Position numbers and translations under genes: made by a program
Shown: positions 14,829 to 25,058 of the stretch, one piece after another
Numbering within the stretch: position 1 is the first letter of the stretch
How the letters are laid out: every line of letters begins with the position of its first letter
The notes under the pieces: generated by a model
The model's database searches: none
What the model was told of the DNA's origin: nothing
Seen by the model: the letters and a program-made list of their open reading frames with translations, nothing else
Origin: an uncultured Pseudomonadota bacterium
GTDB lineage: Bacteria; Pseudomonadota; Gammaproteobacteria; Burkholderiales; SG8-39
Direction of reading: 5' to 3'
NCBI GenBank assembly: GCA_903921325.1
Contig: CAIXPL010000002.1
Location: forward strand, 1-57,289
Length of the DNA: 57,289 bases

Positions 14829-15992
14829 ATGACCAAGCCTCTCAAGCTCCTCTGGCTTTCCATCATTGCGCTGCTTGCCGTCACATTGGTGGAGTCGGCG
14901 CAAGCCCAGATCCTGGTCGGTGCTGCGCTTGTCAAAGCAGCCAGAAAAGGCGGTGCGCCGGAAGACGTCAAAGCGATTGCGAAGGAGGCGTGGCTATACG
15001 CCTACGCCCCGTTGCAGGGTTACCGAATCTTCTACAACCAGACGCAGAACAGGGACTTCCCGGGCTATCTTGGCGGCGTTAATCGATTTCGGCATGACGC
15101 GCGCCCGTCGACGTCGTCTGATGCGGCCATCGTGGCATCCGACAACGACACGCGCTATAGCTGGGCGTGGTTGGATCTGCGTGCCGAGCCCATGGTGCTC
15201 TCCTTGCCGGCAGAACCGTCACGCTATTACGTCAATCAATGGTTTGACCTCTATACACATAATTTTGCCTATACCGGGGTACGTTCCACCGGGCGTGCGG
15301 CCGGTAACTACCTGTTCGCTGGCCCGCGCTGGAAGGGATCTGTTCCAGAGGGCATCACGCAGGTCTTCCGCGCAGAGACCGAGTTCATCGGAACGCTGAC
15401 CCGCACCCAGACCCACGGACCCGACGACGTCGCGGCCCTGCAGGAAGTGCAGGCCAAATACAAGCTGCAACCCCTATCGGCATTCGTCGGGTCCGGCGCA
15501 CCACCAGCAGCCCCGTCGATAGCGTTCCCGCGCTGGGATGAAAAAAAAGCCCAGGGCCTCGAATTCATCAGCTACCTCAACGCGCTGCTGCCCTTCATGC
15601 TCACGCCTGAATCTGAAAAAGACATGTTCAAGCGCTTCTCCGCGATTGGCATTGGCGCAGGCAAGGCATTTGACGCGAGCAGACTCAAGCCGGAGGTGCG
15701 TAAGGCGATCGAGGAGGGTATCGCCCAGGCCTCGAATGAGTTGAAGAAATTTTCTTCAACGCAAACCGATAGCGCTGCCTTTTATGGAACGCGAGAGTTT
15801 CTTGGCAAGGACTACATCCTTAAACGCAATACGGGCGCGGTGCTGGGCATTTACGCCAACTCCAGGGAAGAGGCTGTCTACGCCGCCGATCAACTCGATA
15901 GGACCCGCAAACCCTTGGAGGGCACTGACGGTCCGAAGCCTGCGCTGATGGACGGAAGCTGGAAACAGCCGCCGCTCACGCCAGCGGAATAA
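14829..15992 (+). CDS. DUF1254 protein lacking its DUF1214 domain
   Basis: A 387-residue exported protein with an N-terminal signal segment (LLWLSIIALLAVTLVESAQA). The body matches DUF1254 (AKEAWLYAYAPLQGYRIFYN; EPMVLSLPAEPSRYYVNQW). Normally a C-terminal DUF1214 domain follows. Here its first residues (LDRTRKPLEG) are joined directly to its last ones (PKPALMDGSWKQPPL) near residue 365, as if about 80-100 residues had been removed in frame. The protein may still fold as a DUF1254 unit. Function in the family is unknown. ATG 14829 is chosen; it precedes the kinase gene by 21 bp but the two need not be linked in function. Confidence 0.83.
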   Translation: MTKPLKLLWLSIIALLAVTLVESAQAQILVGAALVKAARKGGAPEDVKAIAKEAWLYAYAPLQGYRIFYNQTQNRDFPGYLGGVNRFRHDARPSTSSDAAIVASDNDTRYSWAWLDLRAEPMVLSLPAEPSRYYVNQWFDLYTHNFAYTGVRSTGRAAGNYLFAGPRWKGSVPEGITQVFRAETEFIGTLTRTQTHGPDDVAALQEVQAKYKLQPLSAFVGSGAPPAAPSIAFPRWDEKKAQGLEFISYLNALLPFMLTPESEKDMFKRFSAIGIGAGKAFDASRLKPEVRKAIEEGIAQASNELKKFSSTQTDSAAFYGTREFLGKDYILKRNTGAVLGIYANSREEAVYAADQLDRTRKPLEGTDGPKPALMDGSWKQPPLTPAE

Positions 15993-16013
15993 ACAACACG
16001 CGCTCATTCCCCC

Positions 16014-17030
16014 TTGCTGAATTTCGTCGACCTGACCCACACGCCAGACCAACTGGAGCGGCTGTTCGTCTCCATGGGTCTGGCTCAGCAAGGGGAGACT
16101 CCCCGCATTGTCGCGCTCACCGGTGGTGTGTCATCGAGCATCTATCGTGTCGAGTGGCGCTCCGGGGTCTATTGCCTCAAGCAGGCGCTGCCGCAACTCA
16201 AGGTGGTGAAAGAGTGGCGGGTACCGGTCGATCGAGTATTCGCCGAAATCGACTGGCTCAAGACCGCGGGCAGGGTAGTCCCGCAGCATGTGCCCCGCGT
16301 GCTGGGTCAGGACGACGCGTCCAAGAGCTTTGTCATGGAGTACCTGGCAGACGACCACGTCAACTGGAAGGGCGAGTTATTGACCGGGCGCGTCGCCCCG
16401 ACAGTGGCGGCGGCTGTCGGTACGGTGATGGGGCGCATACACGCAGCGACAGCCAATGACGATGTGCTGCGTGAGCGCTTTGCCCATGATGATAATTTCT
16501 ATGCCATTCGGCTCGAGCCTTATCTGGTCGAAACGGCCCGGGTGCATGCAGCGCTTTCCGCGCAGCTGCTTGCATTGGTCGAGCTCACACGCAACACACG
16601 CCGCGTGCTGGTGCATGGTGATGTCAGCCCCAAAAACATCATGGTCGGTCCCGCTGGTCCGATCATTCTGGACGCCGAATGCGCGTGGTACGGCGACCCG
16701 GCATTTGATGTGGCGTTCTGTCTCAACCACCTGCTACTCAAAGCGGCGTGGATGCCGCAAGCCCTGCCGGCGCTGATGAAGTCCTACAGCGCGTGGGCAA
16801 GCGCCTACTTTGCGCACGTCAATTTCGAATCCCACGCGGGGCTCGAATCTCGAATTGCGCATCTGTTGCCCGGCCTCACGCTTGCGCGCATCGATGGCAA
16901 ATCGCCTGTCGAATACCTCGATGAGGCCGTGCGCGATCGTGTTCGCACTGCCGCGATCCCTTTGATTGAGAGGCCACTGGATGGGCTCGATGCCATTGGT
17001 GCCTACTGGACGCAGGAGTTTGCTTCATGA
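16014..17030 (+). CDS. Aminoglycoside-phosphotransferase-like small-molecule kinase
   Basis: A 338-residue kinase of the APH/choline-kinase fold. The catalytic loop LVHGDVSPKNIMV contains the Asp and Asn, and the metal-binding segment reads ILDAECAWYGDPAFDVAF. The N-lobe shows the nucleotide-binding ALTGGVSSSIYRVEW and a lysine in VYCLKQAL. The family also includes methylthioribose, homoserine and sugar kinases, so resistance is not implied. No ATG fits near the start; TTG 16014 keeps the whole N-lobe. The stop overlaps the start of an enolase-like gene by 4 bp (ATGA), so the two products very likely act in one pathway. Confidence 0.83.
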   Translation: MLNFVDLTHTPDQLERLFVSMGLAQQGETPRIVALTGGVSSSIYRVEWRSGVYCLKQALPQLKVVKEWRVPVDRVFAEIDWLKTAGRVVPQHVPRVLGQDDASKSFVMEYLADDHVNWKGELLTGRVAPTVAAAVGTVMGRIHAATANDDVLRERFAHDDNFYAIRLEPYLVETARVHAALSAQLLALVELTRNTRRVLVHGDVSPKNIMVGPAGPIILDAECAWYGDPAFDVAFCLNHLLLKAAWMPQALPALMKSYSAWASAYFAHVNFESHAGLESRIAHLLPGLTLARIDGKSPVEYLDEAVRDRVRTAAIPLIERPLDGLDAIGAYWTQEFAS

Positions 17031-18313
17031 GCACCATCAAGCAGGTAATAGCCCGCCGCATCTGGGACTCGCGTGGTCGGCCTACCGTGGAAGTGGCGGT
17101 TACGACCGCGCAGGGTGATGTCGGACAAGGCATGGCGCCGGCCGGTGCATCAAGAGGGTCACGCGAAGCCGTTGAACTGCGTGACGGGGGCGAGCACTTT
17201 GGTGGGCAGGATGTCCAGAAGGCCATTGCAGGGGTGAATACAGAGATCAATCGCGCGCTTCATGGACACGATGTGCGCGACCAGGCAGGCATCGATGCCC
17301 TGCTGATCGCGCTCGATGGCACGCCAAACAAGTCGCGCCTGGGTGGCAATGCACTGATTGCCACATCGCTTGCCGTACTGCACGCAGCTGCGGCGTCTGC
17401 GCGCGAACCCTTGTGGCACTACATCGCGCAGGGTGCTCCGACCAGCCTGCCGCTGCCGCAAATCCAGATTTTTGGCGGTGGCGCGCACGCCGGTCGGCGG
17501 GTGGACGTGCAGGACTTCATGGTCATTGCGACCGGTGCCCGAACCTTTGCGCATGCACTGGAGATGACGGCCGAGGTGTACCGTGCAGCCGGTCAGTTGA
17601 TGGCCTCGCGCGGCAGTCTGGCTGGTGTTGCTGATGAAGGAGGCTGGTGGCCAAACTTCGCACGCAATGAAGATGCACTGGACACCCTGGTCGCCGCAAT
17701 CGAAAAAGCCGGCTTCATACCGGGCACCGACGTGTCGATTGCACTGGACATCGCCGCCTCGGAATTCGGGCATGGCGGCCAGTACCAACTGGCCCTTGAA
17801 GGTGAGCGGCTCGATTCCGACGCTCTGTGCGACAAGCTGCTGGGCTGGGTCGGCAAATACCCTATCGTTTCGATTGAAGATCCATTGGCCGAAGACGACG
17901 AAGCCGGACTCATCGCCTTCACCCGCGCGGTCGGTGACAGGGTTCAGGTGGTGGGTGATGACTACCTGGTGACGCAGGCAGCACGGGTTACCCGTGCCGC
18001 GACGATTGGGGCTTGCAACACGGTGTTGATCAAGCCCAATCAGGCAGGCACAGTCTCTGAGACTCATGCGGCACTCAAGGCAGCCCATCGGGCCGGTTTC
18101 AAAACGATCGTATCGGCACGCTCGGGAGAAACCGAAGATGTGGCCATCGTGCACCTGGCCACCGGCTGGAACGCCGGGCAGCTCAAGGTGGGCTCATTTG
18201 CTCGATCCGAGCGCATGGCCAAATGGAACGAAGGCATTCGCCTCGAAACGACGCAGGGTCCGCACAGGTCGGGTGTCTTTGCCGGTGCGTCAGCGCTGGC
18301 TCGCAAGGGCTGA
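17027..18313 (+). CDS. Divergent enolase-family protein
   Basis: A 428-residue enolase homologue. Metal ligands are kept (ALDIAASEF, SIEDPL, VGDDYLVT), as are the catalytic lysine in LIKPNQ (K336), the second lysine in GQLKVG, the His of GGGAHAG (H154) and the Glu of ADEGG (E204). Two residues that are near invariant in glycolytic enolase differ: the QEF glutamate is Asp (D163 in VQDF) and the SHRSGETED histidine is Ala (A364 in SARSGETED). The flexible loop is PAGASRG rather than PSGASTG. These changes and the overlap with a kinase gene suggest a paralogue acting on another phosphorylated hydroxy-acid, not the housekeeping enzyme. Weak residual enolase activity remains possible. Confidence 0.85.
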   Translation: MSTIKQVIARRIWDSRGRPTVEVAVTTAQGDVGQGMAPAGASRGSREAVELRDGGEHFGGQDVQKAIAGVNTEINRALHGHDVRDQAGIDALLIALDGTPNKSRLGGNALIATSLAVLHAAAASAREPLWHYIAQGAPTSLPLPQIQIFGGGAHAGRRVDVQDFMVIATGARTFAHALEMTAEVYRAAGQLMASRGSLAGVADEGGWWPNFARNEDALDTLVAAIEKAGFIPGTDVSIALDIAASEFGHGGQYQLALEGERLDSDALCDKLLGWVGKYPIVSIEDPLAEDDEAGLIAFTRAVGDRVQVVGDDYLVTQAARVTRAATIGACNTVLIKPNQAGTVSETHAALKAAHRAGFKTIVSARSGETEDVAIVHLATGWNAGQLKVGSFARSERMAKWNEGIRLETTQGPHRSGVFAGASALARKG

Positions 18314-18390
18314 GCCCCCGAACAGGAATTGGTCAGACATGCCGATGCCGTTCTCTGCGTGGCAGCACAGATACAAAGGATTGCAACCCC

Positions 18391-18987
18391 ATGAACGCGC
18401 CCACTCGCTTGCCGTCGTTATTGAAGGAAGTGCGCGCCTGCGCGATCTGCGCCGCGCATTTGCCGCAGGGACCACGCCCGGTCGTACAGGTTGACGCGCG
18501 GGCGCGGATCTTGATTGCAGGGCAGGCGCCCGGCAGCAAGGTCCACGCAAGCGGTGTCCCCTTTGATGACGCAAGCGGCGAGCGGCTGAGGCAATGGATG
18601 GGCGTGAGCCGCGAGCAGTTCTATGACCCAACATCAGTGGCCATCCTGCCAATGGCGTTTTGCTATCCGGGCACTGGATCGTCGGGCGATCTGCCGCCAC
18701 GGCGCGAATGCGCGCCACTGTGGCGGCACAAACTGTTGCAGGCCATGCCGCGCATCGAACTGACGCTGGTGATCGGTCAGTACGCCATGGCCTGGCATTT
18801 GCCTGACGTATCAACAAGCAATCTGACTGAAACGGTGCGTGCATGGCGCGATCATTGGCCGCAGGTGATGCCACTGCCACACCCCAGTCCGCGCAACAAC
18901 ATCTGGCTCAAGGCCAATCCCTGGTTTGCACAAGACGTTGTGCCAGCGCTGCAGATGCGTGTTCAGGGGCTTATTTCGCCAGACTGA
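18391..18987 (+). CDS. Uracil-DNA-glycosylase-superfamily protein
   Basis: A 198-residue protein of the uracil-DNA glycosylase superfamily. The first motif is seen in LIAGQAPGSKVHASGVPFDD and the second in MPLPHPSPRNN, at the expected separation. Between them lies a Cys-containing segment (CYPGTGSSG) and an N-terminal CAICAAH pair that could bind a metal or iron-sulfur cluster as in family 4/5 enzymes. ATG 18391 is chosen because the open frame upstream runs back into the enolase gene. The gap to the enolase gene is 77 bp, so linkage to that pathway is doubtful. Activity on uracil is not proven; some members of the group have unknown substrates. Confidence 0.78.
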   Translation: MNAPTRLPSLLKEVRACAICAAHLPQGPRPVVQVDARARILIAGQAPGSKVHASGVPFDDASGERLRQWMGVSREQFYDPTSVAILPMAFCYPGTGSSGDLPPRRECAPLWRHKLLQAMPRIELTLVIGQYAMAWHLPDVSTSNLTETVRAWRDHWPQVMPLPHPSPRNNIWLKANPWFAQDVVPALQMRVQGLISPD

Positions 18988-18998
18988 TACGGTGATGC

Positions 18999-19418
18999 TC
19001 AGGTCTTTCGGCTCACCCACCAGCCGTGGAGATAGGCGCCCAGCACAATGCCCGCAATAGCGATCAGGAGGTCGGCGTTGCCAATGCCGAGTCCGGCAAT
19101 AGCCGGACCCGGGCACACGCCGCAGATGCCCCATCCCAAGCCAAAGATCGCCGCGCCCGCAAGCGTTTTGCGATCCAGTCTTCCGGCTCGCTTGTCGTAG
19201 GTCGGTTCGACCAAGGGCTTGCGAACGAGTGTGGGCCAGAGTTGATACACCGGCAGCGTGAGCGCAATGGCGCCACCCATGACAAGGAGCAGGCCAGCGT
19301 CCTTGAGATTGAGAAATTGCAGCACCACTTCCGGCTGTGCCATACCCGACAGGGCCAGACCAAACCCGAACAGGGCGCCACCGAGCACCATTGCGAGCGC
19401 GTCCGTCATTCGATTCAT
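18999..19418 (-). CDS. YeeE/YedE-family transporter subunit, C-terminal half (DUF6691)
   Basis: A 139-residue membrane protein with about four transmembrane segments. The motif GWGICGVCPGPAIAGLG carries the conserved Cys of YeeE/YedE (TsuA-type) sulfur-compound transporters. It corresponds to the second half of the fused proteins found in other bacteria. Its ATG overlaps the upstream half by 4 bp, so the two are made together and should assemble into one channel for thiosulfate or a related sulfur species. The role is inferred from the family; no sulfur-oxidation genes are nearby. Confidence 0.85.
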   Translation of the reverse strand: MNRMTDALAMVLGGALFGFGLALSGMAQPEVVLQFLNLKDAGLLLVMGGAIALTLPVYQLWPTLVRKPLVEPTYDKRAGRLDRKTLAGAAIFGLGWGICGVCPGPAIAGLGIGNADLLIAIAGIVLGAYLHGWWVSRKT

Positions 19419-19891
19419 GACGCACCCCCGGACAGTGCGCTCAACCCGGTCGCCGTCGCGATAGCCACCGCCATGAAGACGACAACCGCTACCAGTGAAG
19501 AGCCCGACAGCGATGACAATCCGCAAATGCCATGACCTGAGGTGCATCCGCCCGATAGCCGCGTGCCGAATCCAACACAGAGGCCGCCAAGCAACAGACG
19601 CGGCCATGAAACCGCTGTGCGCACGGCGTGATCGGGTCCGAATGCGATCCACCACACAGCGGCGCCCAGAATCAATCCGAGTGCGAACAGGAGGCGCCAA
19701 TAGCGGCTTGCCAATAAAGACGCACCCTGGAAATAGGGCAGGCGCGAGAACCACGACCATGAGCTGCTAAACACGCTGCTCATGCCGATCACCCGACCGG
19801 TCACAACAAATACAAGACTGACACCAGCGCCAATCAGAAGGCCGCCAACAAGAAAATGCCCCCAGCCAGTAGGAAAAATCGCATTGAGCAT
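19415..19891 (-). CDS. YeeE/YedE-family transporter subunit, N-terminal half
   Basis: A 158-residue membrane protein with four to five transmembrane segments. The signature GFGTRLSGGCTSGHGICGLS contains the conserved cysteines that bind the sulfur substrate in YeeE. The start at 19891 (MLNAIFPTGWGHF) follows a GAGGAT site. It overlaps the DUF6691 half downstream. Split pairs of this kind are common in proteobacteria, often controlled by an ArsR-type sulfide sensor; none is seen here. Confidence 0.87.
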   Translation of the reverse strand: MLNAIFPTGWGHFLVGGLLIGAGVSLVFVVTGRVIGMSSVFSSSWSWFSRLPYFQGASLLASRYWRLLFALGLILGAAVWWIAFGPDHAVRTAVSWPRLLLGGLCVGFGTRLSGGCTSGHGICGLSSLSGSSLVAVVVFMAVAIATATGLSALSGGAS

Positions 19892-20035
19892 CGTTATCCT
19901 CATTTTGTTGAACCCAACAGTACGCCAAAATCCAGGCCATCTCAACGTGGCGAGCAACGAACCGATCGCAATGGGCTGATGCCTGGATCAGGTTTCATTT
20001 GTTCGGGCAGATACTAATAGTTTGACGGGAATCTC

Positions 20036-20095
20036 GGATTGGGTCGCGGATCGGGTCTCGGATCGGGTCGCGGATCGGGTCGCGGATCGGGTCGC
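20036..20095. repeat. Five tandem 12-bp repeats upstream of prlF
   Basis: Five consecutive 12-bp units of the form GGATCGGGTCGC, with two slightly changed copies at the left. They end about 47 bp before the prlF start codon, inside the expected promoter region. They may be a simple sequence array or antitoxin binding sites. Confidence 0.8.
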
Positions 20096-20142
20096 GGAGG
20101 CGGCGTCTTTGGTCGGCGCAGTGGTACTCGAGGAGGCGTAGA

Positions 20143-20517
20143 ATGACGTGGTTACATCTGTATCCACAAGCGAGTAAGAACATCATGACCCAACTCAAAC
20201 GTCAAGAGCAGTACGAGGGCACCGTTGTGCCGGTGGGAAACTCTCGCGGCATGCGGCTACCGGCCGGCTTTTTTCAAGCGCACCCGGAGTTCGAGGGGAA
20301 GGTCAAAGTCACTGTGGTAGCCGATGGTGCCATTCTGGTGTCGACCAAGTCTCCTCCCAAGCGCAAGGTCAAGGACGACGAGAGCGACCCCGTTGTCGCA
20401 AGCTTTCTTCAGTTCATGGAGAAGCAGATGACCGAGCACCCCGAAGAGATTGTGGCGGCAGACACCGCGCAGTTGCGCCGCATCGCCAAATTGGTCAAGG
20501 GCGTCGCGGTCGATTAG
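20143..20517 (+). CDS. prlF: PrlF-family antitoxin
   Basis: A 124-residue AbrB/SpoVT-fold antitoxin of the PrlF/SohA type. The swapped-hairpin DNA-binding motif is seen as EGTVVPVGNSRGMRLPAGFF, and the tail DDESDPVVASFLQFMEKQM matches the toxin-binding helix of PrlF proteins. A strong GGAGG precedes ATG 20143; an ATG at 20185 is closer to the domain but has a weak site. A YhaV-type toxin gene follows within 5 bp. PrlF neutralises YhaV and represses the operon. The 12-bp repeat array lies upstream. Confidence 0.82.
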   Translation: MTWLHLYPQASKNIMTQLKRQEQYEGTVVPVGNSRGMRLPAGFFQAHPEFEGKVKVTVVADGAILVSTKSPPKRKVKDDESDPVVASFLQFMEKQMTEHPEEIVAADTAQLRRIAKLVKGVAVD

Positions 20518-20521
20518 AAGA

Positions 20522-20995
20522 ATGCCGATGACTGCTAACGGCTGGTCGCTGTACTACTTTCGCATCTCCCAATTTGCGCTCGATGAGCTCGAATCCTCTG
20601 TGACCCAACTCGCTCTGGATGACCCCAGGGGCTACAAGACGCACCCGAAGACCAAGCTTCTTGCGTCGGTCTACAAGACGATCACCGAGATAGTTCCTGC
20701 CAATCCGGATGCGCCCGAGTTCAGGCTGGGCAAGACTCTGGGTGCCGGCCACTCCAACTGGCGACGTGTGAAAAAGGGTATGCCGGATCGTTATCGGCTG
20801 TTCTTTCGATTTGCTTCAAGCCCCATTAGAGTCATTGTTTACGTCTGGTTCAATGACGAAGACACACTGCGCAAGGCCGGTGCGAAGTCAGATGTCTACG
20901 AAACCTTCAAACGCATGCTGGCGCGTGGACTCGTACCGCTGAGCATTGCCGCCCTGCTGGATCAGTCGGTTAATCCACCCAGTACTCTGGATTGA
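20522..20995 (+). CDS. yhaV: YhaV-family ribonuclease toxin
   Basis: A 157-residue toxin of the YhaV/RelE-like superfamily, which cleaves RNA. The sequence shows LASVYKTITEIVPANPD, then FRLGKTLGAGHSNWRRVK and the conserved YRLFFRFASSPIRVIVYVW, followed by NDEDTLRKAG, all in the order seen in YhaV. The length is normal for the family, so it appears intact, unlike several toxins at the left of the window. It follows prlF with AGAAG as ribosome binding site; ATG 20528 is a possible alternative start. Confidence 0.85.
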   Translation: MPMTANGWSLYYFRISQFALDELESSVTQLALDDPRGYKTHPKTKLLASVYKTITEIVPANPDAPEFRLGKTLGAGHSNWRRVKKGMPDRYRLFFRFASSPIRVIVYVWFNDEDTLRKAGAKSDVYETFKRMLARGLVPLSIAALLDQSVNPPSTLD

Positions 20996-21024
20996 GTTGG
21001 CTTTGATCGGCGATCTCTAGCAGA

Positions 21025-22849
<1,825 letters not shown>

Positions 22850-22860
<11 letters not shown>

Positions 22861-24916
22861 GCGATTGCCCCTTGGTTACATTGCAATGCACGCGGATTTC
22901 GAACAGGGGACCGATTTCGAAACGGTCGCCGGGCCACACCAGTGTCGTTGAGCCGTATTCCTCGATCACCGCCGGCCCCTCGGCGCTGAAACCCACTGGC
23001 AGGGCACTGCGCTGATAGACACGGGTCTCAATGGCGCCCGAGGCCGTATCGAAATGAACTTTACGCGCTGCTATTGCGGTGTCTGAATGCGGTCGCGCCA
23101 ACCGCCCGATGTCGGGATGATCGATCCGGGCGAAGGCGGACAGGTGCAGCGCCTGGATCTCCACCGCGGCCTTCGCATCGGCATGGCCATAGCGGCTTTT
23201 GTATTGCCGCTCGAAGGCGTGCCGGATCTGTGCGGCATCGGCGCCGCTCGCCACCAGCACCTTGATGTTGTGGCGCTGCCCGACATAGCGCATTTCAACA
23301 TGGCGCTCGAACCGTGCCACAGGGCTCTGAAAGTCCCGCTCGAGTGCAGCGGCGCCATCTGTCTCCATCTTGTTGTAGATCGCGTCCATCGCACTGATTG
23401 CAGCCTCACCCAGACGCGATGAAAACGTTCGCACGTCATCGACTCGCGCCTCGGCCAGTGTCATGCCAACGGCCGAGAAATTACCCGGCTCCACCGGAAT
23501 GATGACCATTGGAATGGCGAGCTCGCGCGCCAGCGAACAGGCGTGCAGCGGCCCACCACCCCCGTAGGCTATGAGCGCAAAGTCGCGCGGGTCGCGTCCG
23601 TGGTCGATGGAAATTCGGCGGATGACCCCGGCCATGATCACCGTTGCAATGGCCACCACCCCGGCGGCCATGCGGATGAGCCCCTCTTCGCCGACGTAAC
23701 CCAGCGGTTGCGCGATGCGAGCGAGCGCCGCCCGCGCTGCATCCACCTCAAGGTGCAGCTCACCGCCGAGGAAATTGTCGGCATTGAGTCGCCCGAGCAC
23801 CAGATTGGCATCGGTCACCGTGGGTTGCTCACCACCACGTCCGTAGCAGGCCGGGCCGGGCGAGGAGCCCGCGCTTTGCGGGCCCACATGCAGGCGATTC
23901 TGCGCATCCAGCCAGGCAATCGAGCCGCCACCGGAGCCCACTTCCTGGATCTCGATGACAGGCGACTTGATCGGAAAACCCTTCACATAGTCATCGACGT
24001 AGTACACCGAGTCGACTGAAAAGCGACCGTCCTCGACCAGCGTGCACTTGGCCGTGGTGCCACCCATATCAAAGGAGATCGCATTGGAGAACCCCAGAGC
24101 GCTCGCATAAATGCCCGCACCGATGGCCCCTCCCACCGGACCGGACTCGACCAGGGCAATGGGTTGGCGGCAGGTGCGCTCAACCGAAAGCACCCCGCCG
24201 TTGGAACCCATCATGTGCAAGGTGCCCTGAAAGCCTTCAGCCTTCAGGCGTTCTTCGAGGTGATGCATGTAGGCGATCACCTGCGGTCCGACGTAGGCAT
24301 TGGCACACACCGTGGAGGTGCGTTCGTACTCGTACCATTCGCGGCTCAACTCGGTACTGGCGGTGATAAAGACACCGGGTAAGCCTTGCCGCAGGTGCTG
24401 CACCGCGAGCTCTTCGTGCGTCGGATTGACGTAGGAGTTAAGAAAGAACAACGCCACCGATTCAATGCTGGTTTCGCGCAGGTGCTCGGCGAGCGCGCTC
24501 AGTTCAGACAGATCGAGCGGCTCGATCACGGTGCCGTCACTGCCAATCCGCTCGCTCACCTCGAAGCGGAAGTCTCGCGCAATCAGCGGTTCGTCACGCT
24601 GGTAGTACAAGTCAAGCGGTGCGGGGCGGTTGCCGCGTGCAATCTCGAGCACGTCGCGAAATCCGCGCGTGGTGACCAGCGCCGTGCGCCCGGCGCTACG
24701 CTGGATGAGCGTGTTGATCACCAGCGTCGTCCCGTGATGGATCAGATCGACATCAGACAGGGCAATGCCCGCTTTGCGGAAACAATCGAGGATGCCTTCG
24801 GCAAAGTCACCGTAGGTGGTCGGGCTCTTGGTGTACACCACCCGCTCGCCCGCGCGATTGAAGGCGACCAGATCAGTGAACGTACCGCCAATATCGATGG
24901 CCACTGCATGAGACAC
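22850..24916 (-). CDS. hyuA: Hydantoinase A/oxoprolinase-family subunit
   Basis: A 688-residue ATP-binding subunit. The N-terminus AVAIDIGGTFTDLVAF is the phosphate-1 motif of the HyuA/acetone-carboxylase family, HHGTTLVINTLIQR follows, and the second nucleotide motif is in SFDMGGTTAKCTLVEDG. The C-terminal AYGGGGPLHACSLA is also diagnostic. With HyuB it should form an ATP-dependent cyclic-amide hydrolase or a related carboxylase-type enzyme. It is divergent from a Bug binding-protein gene 142 bp away, so the receptor may capture the substrate or product. Hydantoinase, oxoprolinase and acetophenone-type carboxylase subunits cannot be separated by sequence alone. Confidence 0.92.
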
Positions 24917-25058
24917 GTGGGCTTTCCTTTGTGTGGTCCAAGGACGCGTGCCCTTGCAGACGCCAGTCGGGTGCAGTGCAACGCACTGTGCAGGCGGTCC
25001 CGGTTCATTTTATAGTGCAGCCCGTTGTACTCGCAATCTGCGGAGGTCTGACCAGGCC

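Noticed and set aside
16014-17030. An aminoglycoside resistance gene
   Set aside because: The fold is shared by many metabolic kinases, and the coupling to an enolase-like gene points to metabolism.
17159-18154. A 331-codon open frame on the minus strand
   Set aside because: It is antisense to the enolase-like gene and has a non-protein-like composition.
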